Assembly: GCF_964063325.1 (NCBI RefSeq)
Contig: NZ_OZ061315.1
Location: 3,162,001-3,226,000 of the forward strand
DNA: 64,000 nt
Reading direction: 5' to 3'
DNA from: Hafnia alvei
Lineage (GTDB): Bacteria; Pseudomonadota; Gammaproteobacteria; Enterobacterales; Enterobacteriaceae
Position 1 is the stretch's first letter; each line of letters begins with the position of its first letter. Below, piece by piece: positions 1 to 8,720 of this stretch. A model generated the notes under the pieces. That model searched no databases, was not told the DNA's origin, and saw only the letters and a list, made by a program, of their open reading frames with translations. Position numbers and translations under genes: made by a program.

Positions 1-369
1 CTGGGCTGATGCTGGAATATTTACGGTGATTGGAAAAACGGTATCGCCGTGATATCCCTGAGTTGAAATGCCAGAAACGTCAAAGCGCTGCGGCGTTGGC
101 CATCCCCAGTGCATACTTTCGATTGGCGTTTGCCATTTAATTTCTGGTGCAATACCACCCTCACCCGGTGAACGCCAATAGGTTTTCCACCCCTCATTAA
201 GCTTCACATCAAGCAAAAGGCGCACCATACCGTTTTCAGGCTGGTTTGAGCTGATTCGGACCTGTGCATGGTCGTTTTGTGGATTCTGCAACCATCCACT
301 ATCGGCTGCCCAAGAGATGGGCAACCAGAGGCTCAGGCTGAACGCCAGCGCCCTAAATAATAGGAACAT
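1..369 (-). CDS. scsB: ScsB N-terminal part (copper-tolerance, DsbD-like), cut by window edge
   Basis: The visible 123 residues begin with a Sec signal peptide (hydrophobic core then SWAAD) and continue with a DsbD-alpha-like domain of the ScsB type (motifs GWLQNP, NDHAQVR, GWKTYWRSPGEGG, TQGYHGD). In the Salmonella scs system ScsB is an inner-membrane thiol electron carrier feeding periplasmic ScsC and supporting copper and redox tolerance. The ATG at 369 has GGAG eight bases upstream. It lies 52 bp after scsA in the same direction, so the two are probably co-transcribed. The membrane and thioredoxin-like domains would lie left of the window. Family call rests on motif recognition by eye. 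Confidence 0.8.
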   Translation of the reverse strand, partial: MFLLFRALAFSLSLWLPISWAADSGWLQNPQNDHAQVRISSNQPENGMVRLLLDVKLNEGWKTYWRSPGEGGIAPEIKWQTPIESMHWGWPTPQRFDVSGISTQGYHGDTVFPITVNIPASAQ

Positions 370-421
370 AGATTTTCTCCAAAAATAATTTCGCTACGTT
401 AACAGTTAGTTACGTAGAAAT

Positions 422-799
422 TTATTCTCGGAAAACACACAGCCGGAGATGTACTCGCAAGCGGGGCAAAGAGACCGCCCGTAGAGGGGGAATGAGTAAT
501 TGCAGTTGCCGCGCGGGCTCAAGCAATAAAGCAACAAACAGCAGCAGTGCAAAAAACAGGTGTTCAACCGCCATGCCGTTAGCCGCAAGCAATGACTTAG
601 CACTGAGCTCACAGGGAGAAATGGGGCTTTCTTGGCTATCACCGATCTGTGAATCGCCAGTCATTTGAGTTGCCGTAATATCAGTGGGAAGGTATTTACT
701 GAGCATGTGCATACCGGCCATGCGCTGAGTTGTACACGTTAGTACGACCAGACAAGCCAATATCAGAAACCACTTAGCCACACGCTGCCGTTCAACCAT
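422..799 (-). CDS. scsA: ScsA-like DUF2946 protein
   Basis: 125 residues: an N-terminal hydrophobic segment (about residues 9-25), a short periplasmic loop and a second hydrophobic stretch (about 78-95) before an Arg-rich tail. This is the DUF2946/ScsA pattern, a small membrane-associated protein of unknown mechanism found in copper-tolerance loci. It immediately precedes scsB, which supports the assignment more than the short divergent sequence does. The ribosome-binding site before the ATG at 799 is weak. The gene faces away from the DUF4186 gene across a 200-bp region that probably holds divergent promoters. Confidence 0.7.
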   Translation of the reverse strand: MVERQRVAKWFLILACLVVLTCTTQRMAGMHMLSKYLPTDITATQMTGDSQIGDSQESPISPCELSAKSLLAANGMAVEHLFFALLLFVALLLEPARQLQLLIPPLRAVSLPRLRVHLRLCVFRE

Positions 800-1001
800 A
801 AACCGTTTAAATTTCTCACCACCAAAGATAGATACGCCTTATCTTACCGAGTAAGCGAGGATAAACAACCCATTAGCGGTAACTTTACGTTTGTCTGTTT
901 TATGCTGCTGGGAAAACGCCTGTTACGCGCTGAACTTGCATTTTTAACGATGCTAGAGGATCGTAACCCCGTCAGTTACTCGTCAGATTTAGGATTTTGT
1001 T

Positions 1002-1367
1002 GTGTATCAGTCTGCTGAAAATATCTGGGCGCGCCTACAACGCTCCCCTTTTCGCATGAAGTTTCACCTCAACGCCAAAGACAGTGCCTACCTGCAGCAA
1101 AAAGGCACCGCGGTGATTTTATCCCATGCTTATGATTTTATAGATGCCCGTTTAGCGCCTGCGTTTCCTGAAAATGATGGCAAACAAACCCCGATGCGTG
1201 GTCATCCCGTGTTCGTGGCACAGCACGCAACGGCAACATGCTGCCGGGGATGTTTAGAAAAATGGCATCGCATTCCACGGGGCAAAGCGTTAAACGAAGA
1301 AGAAAAACAGTACGTTGTAAATTTTATTGCGCACTGGATTGAGAGTGAAACCAGCGGCCACCCTTAG
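1002..1367 (+). CDS. DUF4186 family protein
   Basis: 121 residues with the conserved DUF4186 core: FRMKFHLN, SHAYDFI, DGKQTPMRGHPVFVAQHATATCCRGCLEKWH. The Cys-Cys-x-x-Cys and several His residues could bind a metal, but no function is established for the family and none can be inferred from neighbours. GTG at 1002 is the only start after an in-frame stop at 990-992 and has AGGA seven bases upstream. Confidence 0.75.
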   Translation: MYQSAENIWARLQRSPFRMKFHLNAKDSAYLQQKGTAVILSHAYDFIDARLAPAFPENDGKQTPMRGHPVFVAQHATATCCRGCLEKWHRIPRGKALNEEEKQYVVNFIAHWIESETSGHP

Positions 1368-1405
1368 CGATTTGCCTTTCTATTTACCTTTCAATGTACA
1401 GGTTG

Positions 1406-1419
1406 TACATGCCGTTACG
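1406..1419 (+). promoter_or_regulatory. possible RstA box upstream of asr
   Basis: TACATGCCGTTACG resembles the RstA operator TACATNTNGTTACA with two mismatches. It lies about 105 bp before the asr start. RstA activation of asr at low pH is known from E. coli; function here is inferred from the position and partial match. Confidence 0.45.
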
Positions 1420-1523
1420 TACCGACACCAAACACTTACGGAAAGTTGACATCCATCCTCCTATTATTCATTCACCGGCTCCACCGAGGGGCTTATGAAA
1501 AACAAATTCTTGAGGAATGGAAA

Positions 1524-2017
1524 ATGAAAAAAGTTTTAGCTCTGGTTGTTGCTGCTACTATGGGTCTGTCTTCTGTTGCTTTCGCTGCTGAAACAACCGC
1601 TGCGCCAGCTGCACCGGCTGCGTCTTCAACGGCCGCTGCTGCACCTGCTGCCAAAGCAACCAGCACCACTCACCACAAAAAAGCGAAGCACCATAAAAAA
1701 GCAACCACCGAGCAAAAAGCTCAGGCTGCTAAAAAAGCCAAACACACTAAAAAAGCAGCGCCGGTAGCCCAGAAAGCACAGGCCGCTAAAAAAGCTCAGC
1801 ATCACAAAAAAGCAGCGCCGGTAGCTCAGAAAGCTCAGGCCGCTAAAAAAGCACAGCATCACAAAAAAGCAGCGCCGGTAGCTCAGAAAGCTCAGGCCGC
1901 TAAAAAACTCAGCATCACAAAAAAGCAGCACCGGTAGCTCAGAAAGCTCAGGCCGCTAAAAAAGCTCAGCATCACAAAAAAGCAGCGCCAGCTACTGCTG
2001 CAGCACCAAAAGCATAA
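1524..2017 (+). pseudogene. asr: acid-shock protein Asr with internal frameshift
   Basis: The ATG at 1524 has GAGGA eight bases upstream. It opens a signal peptide (MKKVLALVVAATMGLSSVAFA) and a periplasmic protein of Lys/Ala/His/Gln repeats (units such as APVAQKAQAAKKAQHHKKA, 3-4 copies), as in the acid-induced chaperone-like Asr. Compared with neighbouring units, one G is missing after the A6 tract at 1902-1907. The frame then leaves the repeat and stops at 1937, giving 137 residues ending in LSITKKQHR. Restoring the base lets repeats continue to a natural end, ATAAAPKA, at 2017. It may be a real mutation, repeat slippage or an assembly error. A 10-residue basic tail replaces about 37 residues, so partial function is possible. 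Confidence 0.8.
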
Positions 2018-2039
2018 GTTTAAAAGTTTAGATATCAAT

Positions 2040-2070
2040 AAGGCCGCAGATTATTCTGCGGTCTTATTCT
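2040..2070 (+). terminator. terminator after asr
   Basis: AGGCCGCAGA and TCTGCGGTCT form a stem with loop TTAT, followed by a T-rich stretch, 23 bp after the asr stop. Confidence 0.75.
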
Positions 2071-2987
2071 TTATGCTCTAAGTTTAAAATCTAAAATTGA
2101 CGCACCATAGCACCACATATCTCTACTTAATACCGCCAACACAAACACTTCAACCAACGTCTAGCGCTATACCCAGAGTAAAATTCTTTAGGGTTCTACA
2201 CGCTAATATTTTGCTCTATTTTATTTAGCTAAGAATATACTTATTTATTTATATTCCACACCTTGAACATGGGTATGGGTAATAGATAGAATGCTTAAAA
2301 ATAATTAATAGGTAACTACGTAAAAGTAATAACTCTTGTTATTTTAATTTTAAATATTAGAACTATTAATCACAGGGATGCCATGATGATCATTTTAACC
2401 AGCTTATTACTTAAGTTGTTTTTTAAGCAGCTAACCTTGCGCAGTGCCGCCTTCATTGCTGCTCATGTCGTGATGTTAGTGTTTGTCTTTGAAAATTTAA
2501 TCTTTATTGATATATAGAATCTATATATCCTTTCACGCAACTCATGCTTTATTAAAATATTTCCATCATAATCTAAACACCACGGACATGAGTCATATAA
2601 ACACTCACATTAAACCTAATATTTATTTTATTACCGCGCTATAGATCATCAACTTTGGCTAATAAACCTCTGTCATATAATTCATCTTTTTACTGTTGCT
2701 ACCGAAGGTCATATCGTAGATGGAACACAAAATATGGCTGACTATACGTAGCCGATTATCGATATGTGTCATTGTTTAGCCCCCTACCTCATACCATCCG
2801 CATAGAGGTTAATCCTATCCTGCGTGGGTTGAATGCAAGCCCATAGTTTTTCGCCTTAATGAAACGTCGGCTTGGCGACACGTTTGACATGATTTGTAAG
2901 GATTATTTCATTTTTGCGGGCGAATCGCATTGCAACCTCCTGTTATGATCTATGCTTGTAAAAGACTTACTAAAAGGATGACATAAA
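2071..2987. other. gene-poor AT-rich intergenic region
   Basis: About 0.9 kb with high A+T and no recognisable gene apart from one short candidate ORF at 2383-2517. No tRNA, large repeat or known RNA family was recognised. The last 100 bp should hold the promoter of the lipoprotein gene at 2988, which has AAGG ten bases before its ATG. Confidence 0.5.
2383..2517 (+). CDS. possible 44-residue hydrophobic small protein
   Basis: A 44-codon ORF (start MMIILTSLLLKLFFK, end FENLIFIDI) with AGGGA four bases before its first ATG and seven before the second. Two hydrophobic stretches separated by a Lys/Arg-containing linker (KQLTLRS) would suit a small inner-membrane protein. It is not recognised from any family and lies in an AT-rich intergenic region where such ORFs arise by chance. 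Confidence 0.35.
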   Translation: MMIILTSLLLKLFFKQLTLRSAAFIAAHVVMLVFVFENLIFIDI

Positions 2988-3209
2988 ATGAAAAAAATTC
3001 TTTCGATGCTCTGTATCGGCGCAGCAGTTTTGATGGTAGCCGGTTGTTCAAGTGATTATGTGATGTCGACGAAATCAGGGGAGATGATCGTCACACAGGG
3101 GAAACCGAAAATTGATAAAGACACAGGAATGACAAGCTACGTGGATCAGGACGGCGTCAATCGTCAGATCAATACCAATGACGTTGCGCAGATGATTGAA
3201 AAAGAATAA
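2988..3209 (+). CDS. YgdI/YgdR-family small lipoprotein (DUF903)
   Basis: 73 residues with a lipoprotein signal peptide and lipobox (MVAGC, Cys20), then the DUF903 core (TKSGEMIVTQGKPKIDKDTG, SYVDQDGVNRQIN). Proteins of this family are small outer-membrane-anchored SH3-like lipoproteins of uncertain role. The gene stands alone, and a bidirectional terminator shared with convergent fabB follows. Confidence 0.85.
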   Translation: MKKILSMLCIGAAVLMVAGCSSDYVMSTKSGEMIVTQGKPKIDKDTGMTSYVDQDGVNRQINTNDVAQMIEKE

Positions 3210-3227
3210 ATCAAACCCGCTAAAAAC

Positions 3228-3258
3228 AAAAAACCCGCATTTCGCGGGTTTTTTTATG
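3228..3258. terminator. bidirectional terminator between lipoprotein gene and fabB
   Basis: AAACCCGC and GCGGGTTT (3231-3238 and 3244-3251) pair around loop ATTTC, with T-rich flank on the plus strand and A-rich flank serving the minus strand. Confidence 0.85.
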
Positions 3259-3273
3259 CCATCAGTAAATGAA

Positions 3274-4488
3274 TTACTTCTGGAATTTTTTCATAACCAG
3301 CGTGGCGTTAGTACCACCGAAGCCAAAGCTGTTAGACATCACGGTATTCAGATCGCGCTGAGTTGGCTCAGTCACGATGTTCATACCCTGAGCCTGCTCG
3401 TCCAGCTCTTCAATGTTGATGCTTGGCGCTACAAAGCCGTGTTCCAACATCAGCAAGGTGTAGATAGCTTCGTGAACGCCAGCGGCACCCAGAGCATGAC
3501 CGGTCATGGCTTTAGTTGAAGAAATCGCAGGGGTGTTGTCGCCGAAGACTTCACGGATCGCACCCAGCTCTTTCACGTCACCCACCGGTGTAGATGTACC
3601 GTGTACGTTCAGGTAATCCACTGGCGCATCCAGATCTTTCATCGCCATACGCATGCAGCGCGCTGCGCCTTCACCTGATGGAGCAACCATATCGTAGCCG
3701 TCTGAAGTTGCGCCGTAGCCAACGATTTCAGCATAGATATGTGCGCCACGTGCCAGAGCGTGTTCCAGTTCTTCAACCACAACGATACCGCCGCCGCCAG
3801 AGATAACGAAACCGTCACGCTTGGTGTCATAAGTACGTGATGCTTTATCAGGGGTTTCGTTGTACTGAGTCGACAACGCGCCCATCGCATCAAATTCACA
3901 AGCCAGTTCCCAGCACAGCTCTTCGCCGCCGCCAGCAAACACAACGTCTTGTTTACCTAATTGAATCATCTCTACCGCGTTACCGATACAGTGAGCGGAA
4001 GTCGCACACGCAGAGCTGATGGAATAGTTAACGCCACGGATTTTGAACGGTGTTGCCAAGCAAGCAGACACGCCAGAACCCATTGCTTTGGTCACCATGT
4101 ATGGACCCACGCCACGCAGACCGCGTGAACGCATGCCGTCAGCGCCTGCAACCTGATTGCGTGGAGAACCACCGCCGGAACCGACGATCAGGCCAGTACG
4201 GTCGTTAGAAACCATATCATCGGCTAAACCAGAATCTTTGATCGCTTCCTGCATGGAGAGGTAAGCGTAGATGGATGCATCACTCATGAAGCGCATCACT
4301 TTACGGTCAATCATGCCGGTGGTATCCAGCTTGATGTTGCCCCATACGTGGCTACGCATACCGGCCTCTTTAAGTTCAGGCGCGAAGGTGATACCCGAAC
4401 GCCCTTCTTTCAGAGACGCCAGAACCTCCTGCTGGTTGTTACCGATGCTGGAAACAACGCCCAAGCCAGTAATTACTGCACGTTTCAT
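3274..4488 (-). CDS. fabB: 3-oxoacyl-ACP synthase I
   Basis: 404 residues, close to the 406 of E. coli FabB. It condenses malonyl-ACP with acyl-ACP in the cytoplasm and is needed to elongate the unsaturated intermediate made by FabA. The Cys-His-His catalytic set is visible: SSACATSAH (nucleophile Cys), NVHGTSTPVGD and STKAMTGHALGAAG, with the glycine-rich C-terminal SFGFGGTNA. It is monocistronic, facing a shared terminator. Its upstream region has matches to both the FabR and FadR sites, so repression by unsaturated acyl chains and activation by FadR, as in E. coli, are likely. Confidence 0.97.
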   Translation of the reverse strand: MKRAVITGLGVVSSIGNNQQEVLASLKEGRSGITFAPELKEAGMRSHVWGNIKLDTTGMIDRKVMRFMSDASIYAYLSMQEAIKDSGLADDMVSNDRTGLIVGSGGGSPRNQVAGADGMRSRGLRGVGPYMVTKAMGSGVSACLATPFKIRGVNYSISSACATSAHCIGNAVEMIQLGKQDVVFAGGGEELCWELACEFDAMGALSTQYNETPDKASRTYDTKRDGFVISGGGGIVVVEELEHALARGAHIYAEIVGYGATSDGYDMVAPSGEGAARCMRMAMKDLDAPVDYLNVHGTSTPVGDVKELGAIREVFGDNTPAISSTKAMTGHALGAAGVHEAIYTLLMLEHGFVAPSINIEELDEQAQGMNIVTEPTQRDLNTVMSNSFGFGGTNATLVMKKFQK

Positions 4489-4540
4489 GTCTTAACCTCT
4501 TACACAGATATTGTTCATTCGGGATTTTGAGACGCACTTT

Positions 4541-4557
4541 AGCGTACACTTGTACGC
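4541..4557. promoter_or_regulatory. FabR operator upstream of fabB
   Basis: AGCGTACACTTGTACGC contains the perfect inverted repeat GCGTACA-CT-TGTACGC, about 53 bp upstream of the fabB ATG. It matches the known FabR operator type of fabA/fabB. Confidence 0.8.
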
Positions 4558-4559
4558 CG

Positions 4560-4576
4560 AGCAAGTCCGATCAGAT
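4560..4576 (-). promoter_or_regulatory. FadR activator site upstream of fabB
   Basis: On the minus strand the bases read ATCTGATCGGACTTGCT, close to the FadR consensus AACTGGTCNGACCTGTT. It sits just upstream of the FabR operator, as in E. coli fabB, where FadR activates. Confidence 0.7.
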
Positions 4577-4661
4577 GTGGTTGAACCAGATAGAGGCATA
4601 TTTGCCGTCCCTGTCCGAGACCGTTAAAATCCCTTTATATCTGTATTTAGAGTAAAAACCC

Positions 4662-6680
4662 GTGAGCAATTCAATTATTCAGAATGCAAAATTAAGCTGG
4701 AATGAACAGGGAACACCGGTTTCGCAACAGTTTGATGATGTTTATTTTTCCAATCAGGACGGGCTTTCAGAAACTCGTTACGTATTCTTGCAGGGTAATC
4801 ATCTAGCAGAACGCTGGCTACAAGCACAAGAGCGCACTTTCACCGTGGCAGAGACGGGGTTTGGAACCGGCCTTAACTTTTTAACCCTGTGGCAAGCCTT
4901 TGATGCCTTTGAACAACAGCATCCTGACAGCCCATTTAAGCATCTTCATTATGTCAGCTTCGAAAAATATCCATTACTGGCTGACGATCTTGCCGCTGCT
5001 CACGCACGCTGGCCCGAATTAAAACATTTCAGTGAACAGCTGTGCGCTGTTTGGCCAGCCGCACTTCCAGGTTGTCACCGCGTATTTTTAGCCAATGGGC
5101 GGATCACGCTTGATTTATGGTTTGGCGACGTCAATGAGCTTATTCACGCTTTGCCGCACAGCCTCAACCAACAGATCGATGCCTGGTTTTTAGACGGTTT
5201 TGCTCCATCCAAAAACCCAGATATGTGGACGCCTGAGCTGTTTGACACCATGGTCAAGCTAGCAAAAAAAGACGGCACGTTTGCCACCTTCACCGCCGCA
5301 GGCTTTGTGCGCCGTGGTTTACAGGAGGCCGGTTTCAACGTGCAGCGCGTCAAAGGCTTTGGTCAAAAACGTGAAATGCTGACGGGGATCCGTGCAGAGA
5401 GAGAATCACCCTCTTCGCCAACGCCGTGGTTTGATCGCCCCAAGGCGCAAAATACCCACGATATTGCCCTCATCGGCGGAGGTATCGCCTCCGCGCTAGC
5501 GGCCTTGGCGTTACTCAAACGTGGTAGCCACGTCACGCTATACTGCGCCGATCCGAAGCCTGCGCTCGGCGCATCGGGTAACCGCCAAGGTGCTCTCTAT
5601 CCGCTGCTTAACGGCCGCAATAATCCGTTAGAACGCTTTTTCATCAGCGCCTTCGCCTTCGCGCGTCGCCAATATGATGAATTGTTAAGCATTGGCCTTA
5701 CGTTCGATCATCAATGGTGCGGCGTTAGCCAGCTGGGTTGGGATGAAAAAAGCAGCGATAAAATTACGCAAATACTCACCACTGACTGGCCACAGTGGCT
5801 GGCCGAACAAGGCGACGCAGCTACGCTAACACGGCTTGCAGGATTGGATATTCCTCATGATGGCGTGACCTACGGTGCCGGTGGCTGGCTTTGTCCTTCA
5901 CAGCTCACACAGGCCGTGATTGATTTAGCTCAGTCTCAAGGATTGGTCACCCGCTTTAACGCCGAACTCACGGAGCTAGCACACGATGAAAATGGTTGGC
6001 GGCTGGCATTCAGCAATAGCGAGATCAAACAGCACGGCTGTGTGGTTTTGGCTAACGGACATCGTTTAAATCATTTCATGCAAACCGAGGCGCTGCCGCT
6101 TTCGGCGGTACGAGGTCAGGTGAGCCACATTCCTACCAATCCGGTTTTAGGCCCGCTTAAGCAGGTTCTGTGTTACGACGGATATCTAACACCGGTGAAC
6201 CCCGCTAATCAACATCACTGCATTGGTGCCAGCTATCAACGCAATGAAACCGACCTGAATTTCTCTGCATCCGATCAGCAAGAAAATCGTGACCGCCTAT
6301 TGAAATGCCTTACTCAGGTTGCATGGCCGAACCAAGTCGATATTAGCGGCAACGAAGCACGCGTTGGCGTGCGCTGTGCCATTCGCGATCACATGCCGAT
6401 GGTGGGCGCTGTTCCAAACCACGCCGCAACGCTCGCGCACTATCAGGATCTGATGGCGCAAAAATCCACGCCTGAATCCGTTATCTCAGCGCCGGTTTAT
6501 CCCGATTTATTTATGATTGGTGGACTCGGCTCGCGCGGCTTATGCAGCGCTCCGTTATGTGCTGAAGTACTTGCTGCGCAAATTTATGGCGAAGCGATAC
6601 CGCTGGAGCAAGACGTATTGGATGCGTTGAATCCGAACAGAATGTGGGTGCGGAAATTATTGAAGGGAAAAGCGGTTTAA
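4662..6680 (+). CDS. mnmC: bifunctional tRNA 5-methylaminomethyl-2-thiouridine biosynthesis protein
   Basis: 672 residues (E. coli MnmC 668). The N-terminal third is the SAM-dependent methyltransferase MnmC2 (AETGFGTGLNFL SAM loop, DAWFLDGFAPSKNPDMW). The C-terminal two thirds are the FAD oxidoreductase MnmC1 (ALIGGGIASALAALAL, then GGLGSRGLCSAPL). Together they convert cmnm5s2U to nm5s2U and then mnm5s2U at the wobble position of certain tRNAs. It starts at GTG 4662. It diverges from fabB and converges on yfcL. Confidence 0.96.
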   Translation: MSNSIIQNAKLSWNEQGTPVSQQFDDVYFSNQDGLSETRYVFLQGNHLAERWLQAQERTFTVAETGFGTGLNFLTLWQAFDAFEQQHPDSPFKHLHYVSFEKYPLLADDLAAAHARWPELKHFSEQLCAVWPAALPGCHRVFLANGRITLDLWFGDVNELIHALPHSLNQQIDAWFLDGFAPSKNPDMWTPELFDTMVKLAKKDGTFATFTAAGFVRRGLQEAGFNVQRVKGFGQKREMLTGIRAERESPSSPTPWFDRPKAQNTHDIALIGGGIASALAALALLKRGSHVTLYCADPKPALGASGNRQGALYPLLNGRNNPLERFFISAFAFARRQYDELLSIGLTFDHQWCGVSQLGWDEKSSDKITQILTTDWPQWLAEQGDAATLTRLAGLDIPHDGVTYGAGGWLCPSQLTQAVIDLAQSQGLVTRFNAELTELAHDENGWRLAFSNSEIKQHGCVVLANGHRLNHFMQTEALPLSAVRGQVSHIPTNPVLGPLKQVLCYDGYLTPVNPANQHHCIGASYQRNETDLNFSASDQQENRDRLLKCLTQVAWPNQVDISGNEARVGVRCAIRDHMPMVGAVPNHAATLAHYQDLMAQKSTPESVISAPVYPDLFMIGGLGSRGLCSAPLCAEVLAAQIYGEAIPLEQDVLDALNPNRMWVRKLLKGKAV

Positions 6681-6702
6681 TTAAGATATGCGTCGGTAAT
6701 TA

Positions 6703-6788
6703 CCCTCTCCCAACCTCCTCCTTGTCAGGGAGAGAAGCCGATCAGGTTTCAACTTGCACCGAACGCCCCCTCCTTGCAAAAGGAGGGG
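6703..6788. repeat. C-rich intergenic repeat pair of hairpins
   Basis: Two hairpins lie between convergent mnmC and yfcL: CTCTCCC...GGGAGAG (about 6704-6734) and CCCCTCCTT-GCAA-AAGGAGGGG (6767-6788). The two share the CCTCCTTG core in the same order, so this looks like a dispersed intergenic repeat degraded into two copies. It may also end transcription, though no clear T run follows. Confidence 0.5.
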
Positions 6789-6810
6789 TAAGAGGGGGGT
6801 ATGCCGAGGT

Positions 6811-7086
6811 TTAGCCAGAAACCTTAGCAAACAACGATTCCCACATATTGTTCACCAGAATCTGGTCAGGTGGGGAAAGCTCACCGGCTTTAATGGCTTT
6901 GTCCAAGCTGTGCTGAACCGCCTCATTGAGCGCCGCCGGCGTATGTTCGCCCTCAGCTTCCAATTCAGCCACTGCCAACGTTAAATGCCCACGCAGATAG
7001 CCTCCGGCAAATAATTCGTCATCACTGGCGTGTTCAACCATGTCATCAATCAGCGCCAGAATGCGGGTTTCAAAATCTGCGATCAT
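6811..7086 (-). CDS. yfcL: YfcL family protein
   Basis: 91 residues, acidic and helical (start MIADFETRILALIDDMVEHASDDELFAGG), matching the small YfcL family that sits beside mnmC and epmC in Enterobacterales. No function is established. It follows epmC by 18 bp in the same direction and is probably in its transcript. Confidence 0.88.
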   Translation of the reverse strand: MIADFETRILALIDDMVEHASDDELFAGGYLRGHLTLAVAELEAEGEHTPAALNEAVQHSLDKAIKAGELSPPDQILVNNMWESLFAKVSG

Positions 7087-7104
7087 CGTGGGTCCTCGGG
7101 ATTA

Positions 7105-7650
7105 TTATAAATCTTCCGGATAGGGGAACCTATCAGCGGTTAGCGTTGGCGTATTGTAAAACGATTGTAACGCTTGAATAAAGCGCGCTGGACGTTCTGG
7201 AATGCCGTTTTCTAAATACCAGAGCACCTGCTCACGCACTTTTCGCTGAAACGCGATGCGATCGGGATCGAAATCCCCCTCAAGATTGTCGCAACTGACG
7301 TTAAATGGATAACCCGCCGCTTCGCAGAATAGCCAGTCAAACGCCTGCGGTTTAATCTCTACCACTTCAAATTCACACTGGGTTTTAGCATCGCGACCGT
7401 CTGGGCAATACCAATAACCATAATCAACCTGCTGACGACGCGCTTCACCGGCAATACACCAGTGAGAAATTTCATGCAGGGCGCTGGCGTAAAAGCCATG
7501 GGCAAAAACGATACGGTGGAAAGGTGATGTTTCATCCGCAGGTAGATAGATCGGCTCATCATCACCGGCTACAAGCTGTGTTTGATAGTCGTCACTGAAG
7601 GTCTGATTGAACAGATCGATTAATTGCTGAAAATGGTGAGTTTGAGACAT
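7105..7650 (-). CDS. epmC: elongation factor P hydroxylase
   Basis: 181 residues from the ATG at 7650 (start MSQTHHFQQLIDLFNQ), aligning with E. coli EpmC (YfcM). It hydroxylates the beta-lysylated lysine of elongation factor P. The likely metal site is visible in HEISHWCIAG, followed by FGYWYCPDGRDA-like and GIPERPARFIQALQ segments. An in-frame TTG or ATG further upstream (7674) would add eight residues not seen in the family; the chosen start has only a weak ribosome-binding site. Confidence 0.93.
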   Translation of the reverse strand: MSQTHHFQQLIDLFNQTFSDDYQTQLVAGDDEPIYLPADETSPFHRIVFAHGFYASALHEISHWCIAGEARRQQVDYGYWYCPDGRDAKTQCEFEVVEIKPQAFDWLFCEAAGYPFNVSCDNLEGDFDPDRIAFQRKVREQVLWYLENGIPERPARFIQALQSFYNTPTLTADRFPYPEDL

Positions 7651-7675
7651 GATGGCCGTCGACAAAAAAATCATT

Positions 7676-7706
7676 AAAAAGCGGCATCGTTGAAACGATA
7701 CCGCTA
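7676..7706 (-). terminator. terminator after yfcA
   Basis: On the minus strand AGCGGTATCGT and ACGATGCCGCT pair around TTCA with one mismatch and are followed by TTTTTAATG. It lies between yfcA and epmC, both leftward. Confidence 0.7.
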
Positions 7707-7709
7707 ACC

Positions 7710-7836
<127 letters not shown>

Positions 7837-7907
7837 AGGAAATTATCTCACGCTCACCGCAAAGGCGCACTATCAATAGCGTTAATACGCAAATAAAGTG
7901 TGGTTAT

Positions 7908-8720
7908 TCAGAACCAATGGCCTAGCCATTGCATAATTTCTGGCCCATGGTTGTCATACATCAGCTTACAGGTCATTGCTAACGACACAAAAACGATCAT
8001 CGGCCTTATCAGCTTTTGTCCTTTACTGAGCACCATTTTTGCACCCGCTCTGGCACCAATCACCTGCCCTACCAGCATTACCAAGCCAATCGACCAAATG
8101 ACTTTGCCACCGATGATAAAAAACATCAGCGCGGCCACGTTGGAAGTAAAATTCAAGACTTTGGCGTGCGCCGTAGATTTGGCGAGATTAAATCCGCATA
8201 GCGTGACATAGGCCAGCGCATAGAACGAACCCGCACCAGGGCCAAAAAAGCCGTCATAAAAGCCCACACAGCCGCCTGCCACGACGGCAAACGGGATATA
8301 CGATAACCGCCGCAGACGGTCTGATTCACCTAATCGAGGCGTGAGCAGAAAATAGACGCCAATTCCCGCCACCAGCAGCGGCAGCAGTTGGCGCAGAATA
8401 TCTGCCCGAATATTCTGTACCAAAATCGAGCCGATCATTGACCCGATAAAGGTCAACGCAATCACCAGTTTCTGGTCGTTTAGATCGATGGCTTTGCGAC
8501 GAATAAAATACAGGCTGGCAGAAAACGAGCCGCCTACCGATTGCAGCTTATTGGTTGCTAGCGCCTGCGCAGGCGGTACGCCCACGGCTAACAGCGCGGG
8601 AACGGTTAATAACCCACCGCCTCCAGCAATAGAATCAATAAAACCCGCCAGCATTGCGACGAAAAAGAGTATGCCCAATAGCTCAAGACTTACCGGCAGC
8701 CCACTGATTAAATCCATCAT
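7908..8720 (-). CDS. yfcA: TSUP-family inner-membrane transporter YfcA
   Basis: 270 residues (E. coli YfcA 269) with about eight hydrophobic segments and the two glycine-rich TSUP repeats: FIDSIAGGGGLLTVPALLAVGVPP near the N-terminus and GFYDGFFGPGAGSFY in the middle. TauE/SafE-type proteins export sulfite or organosulfur anions, but the substrate of YfcA is unknown. It is followed by its own terminator and diverges from the racemase gene. Confidence 0.92.
   Translation of the reverse strand: MMDLISGLPVSLELLGILFFVAMLAGFIDSIAGGGGLLTVPALLAVGVPPAQALATNKLQSVGGSFSASLYFIRRKAIDLNDQKLVIALTFIGSMIGSILVQNIRADILRQLLPLLVAGIGVYFLLTPRLGESDRLRRLSYIPFAVVAGGCVGFYDGFFGPGAGSFYALAYVTLCGFNLAKSTAHAKVLNFTSNVAALMFFIIGGKVIWSIGLVMLVGQVIGARAGAKMVLSKGQKLIRPMIVFVSLAMTCKLMYDNHGPEIMQWLGHWF

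Noticed and set aside
1446..1467. asr promoter TTGACA / TATTAT
   Set aside because: The hexamers are only 10 bp apart, too close for a sigma-70 promoter.
1626..1931. 101-codon frame antisense to asr
   Set aside because: It mirrors the asr repeat composition on the opposite strand and has no family resemblance.
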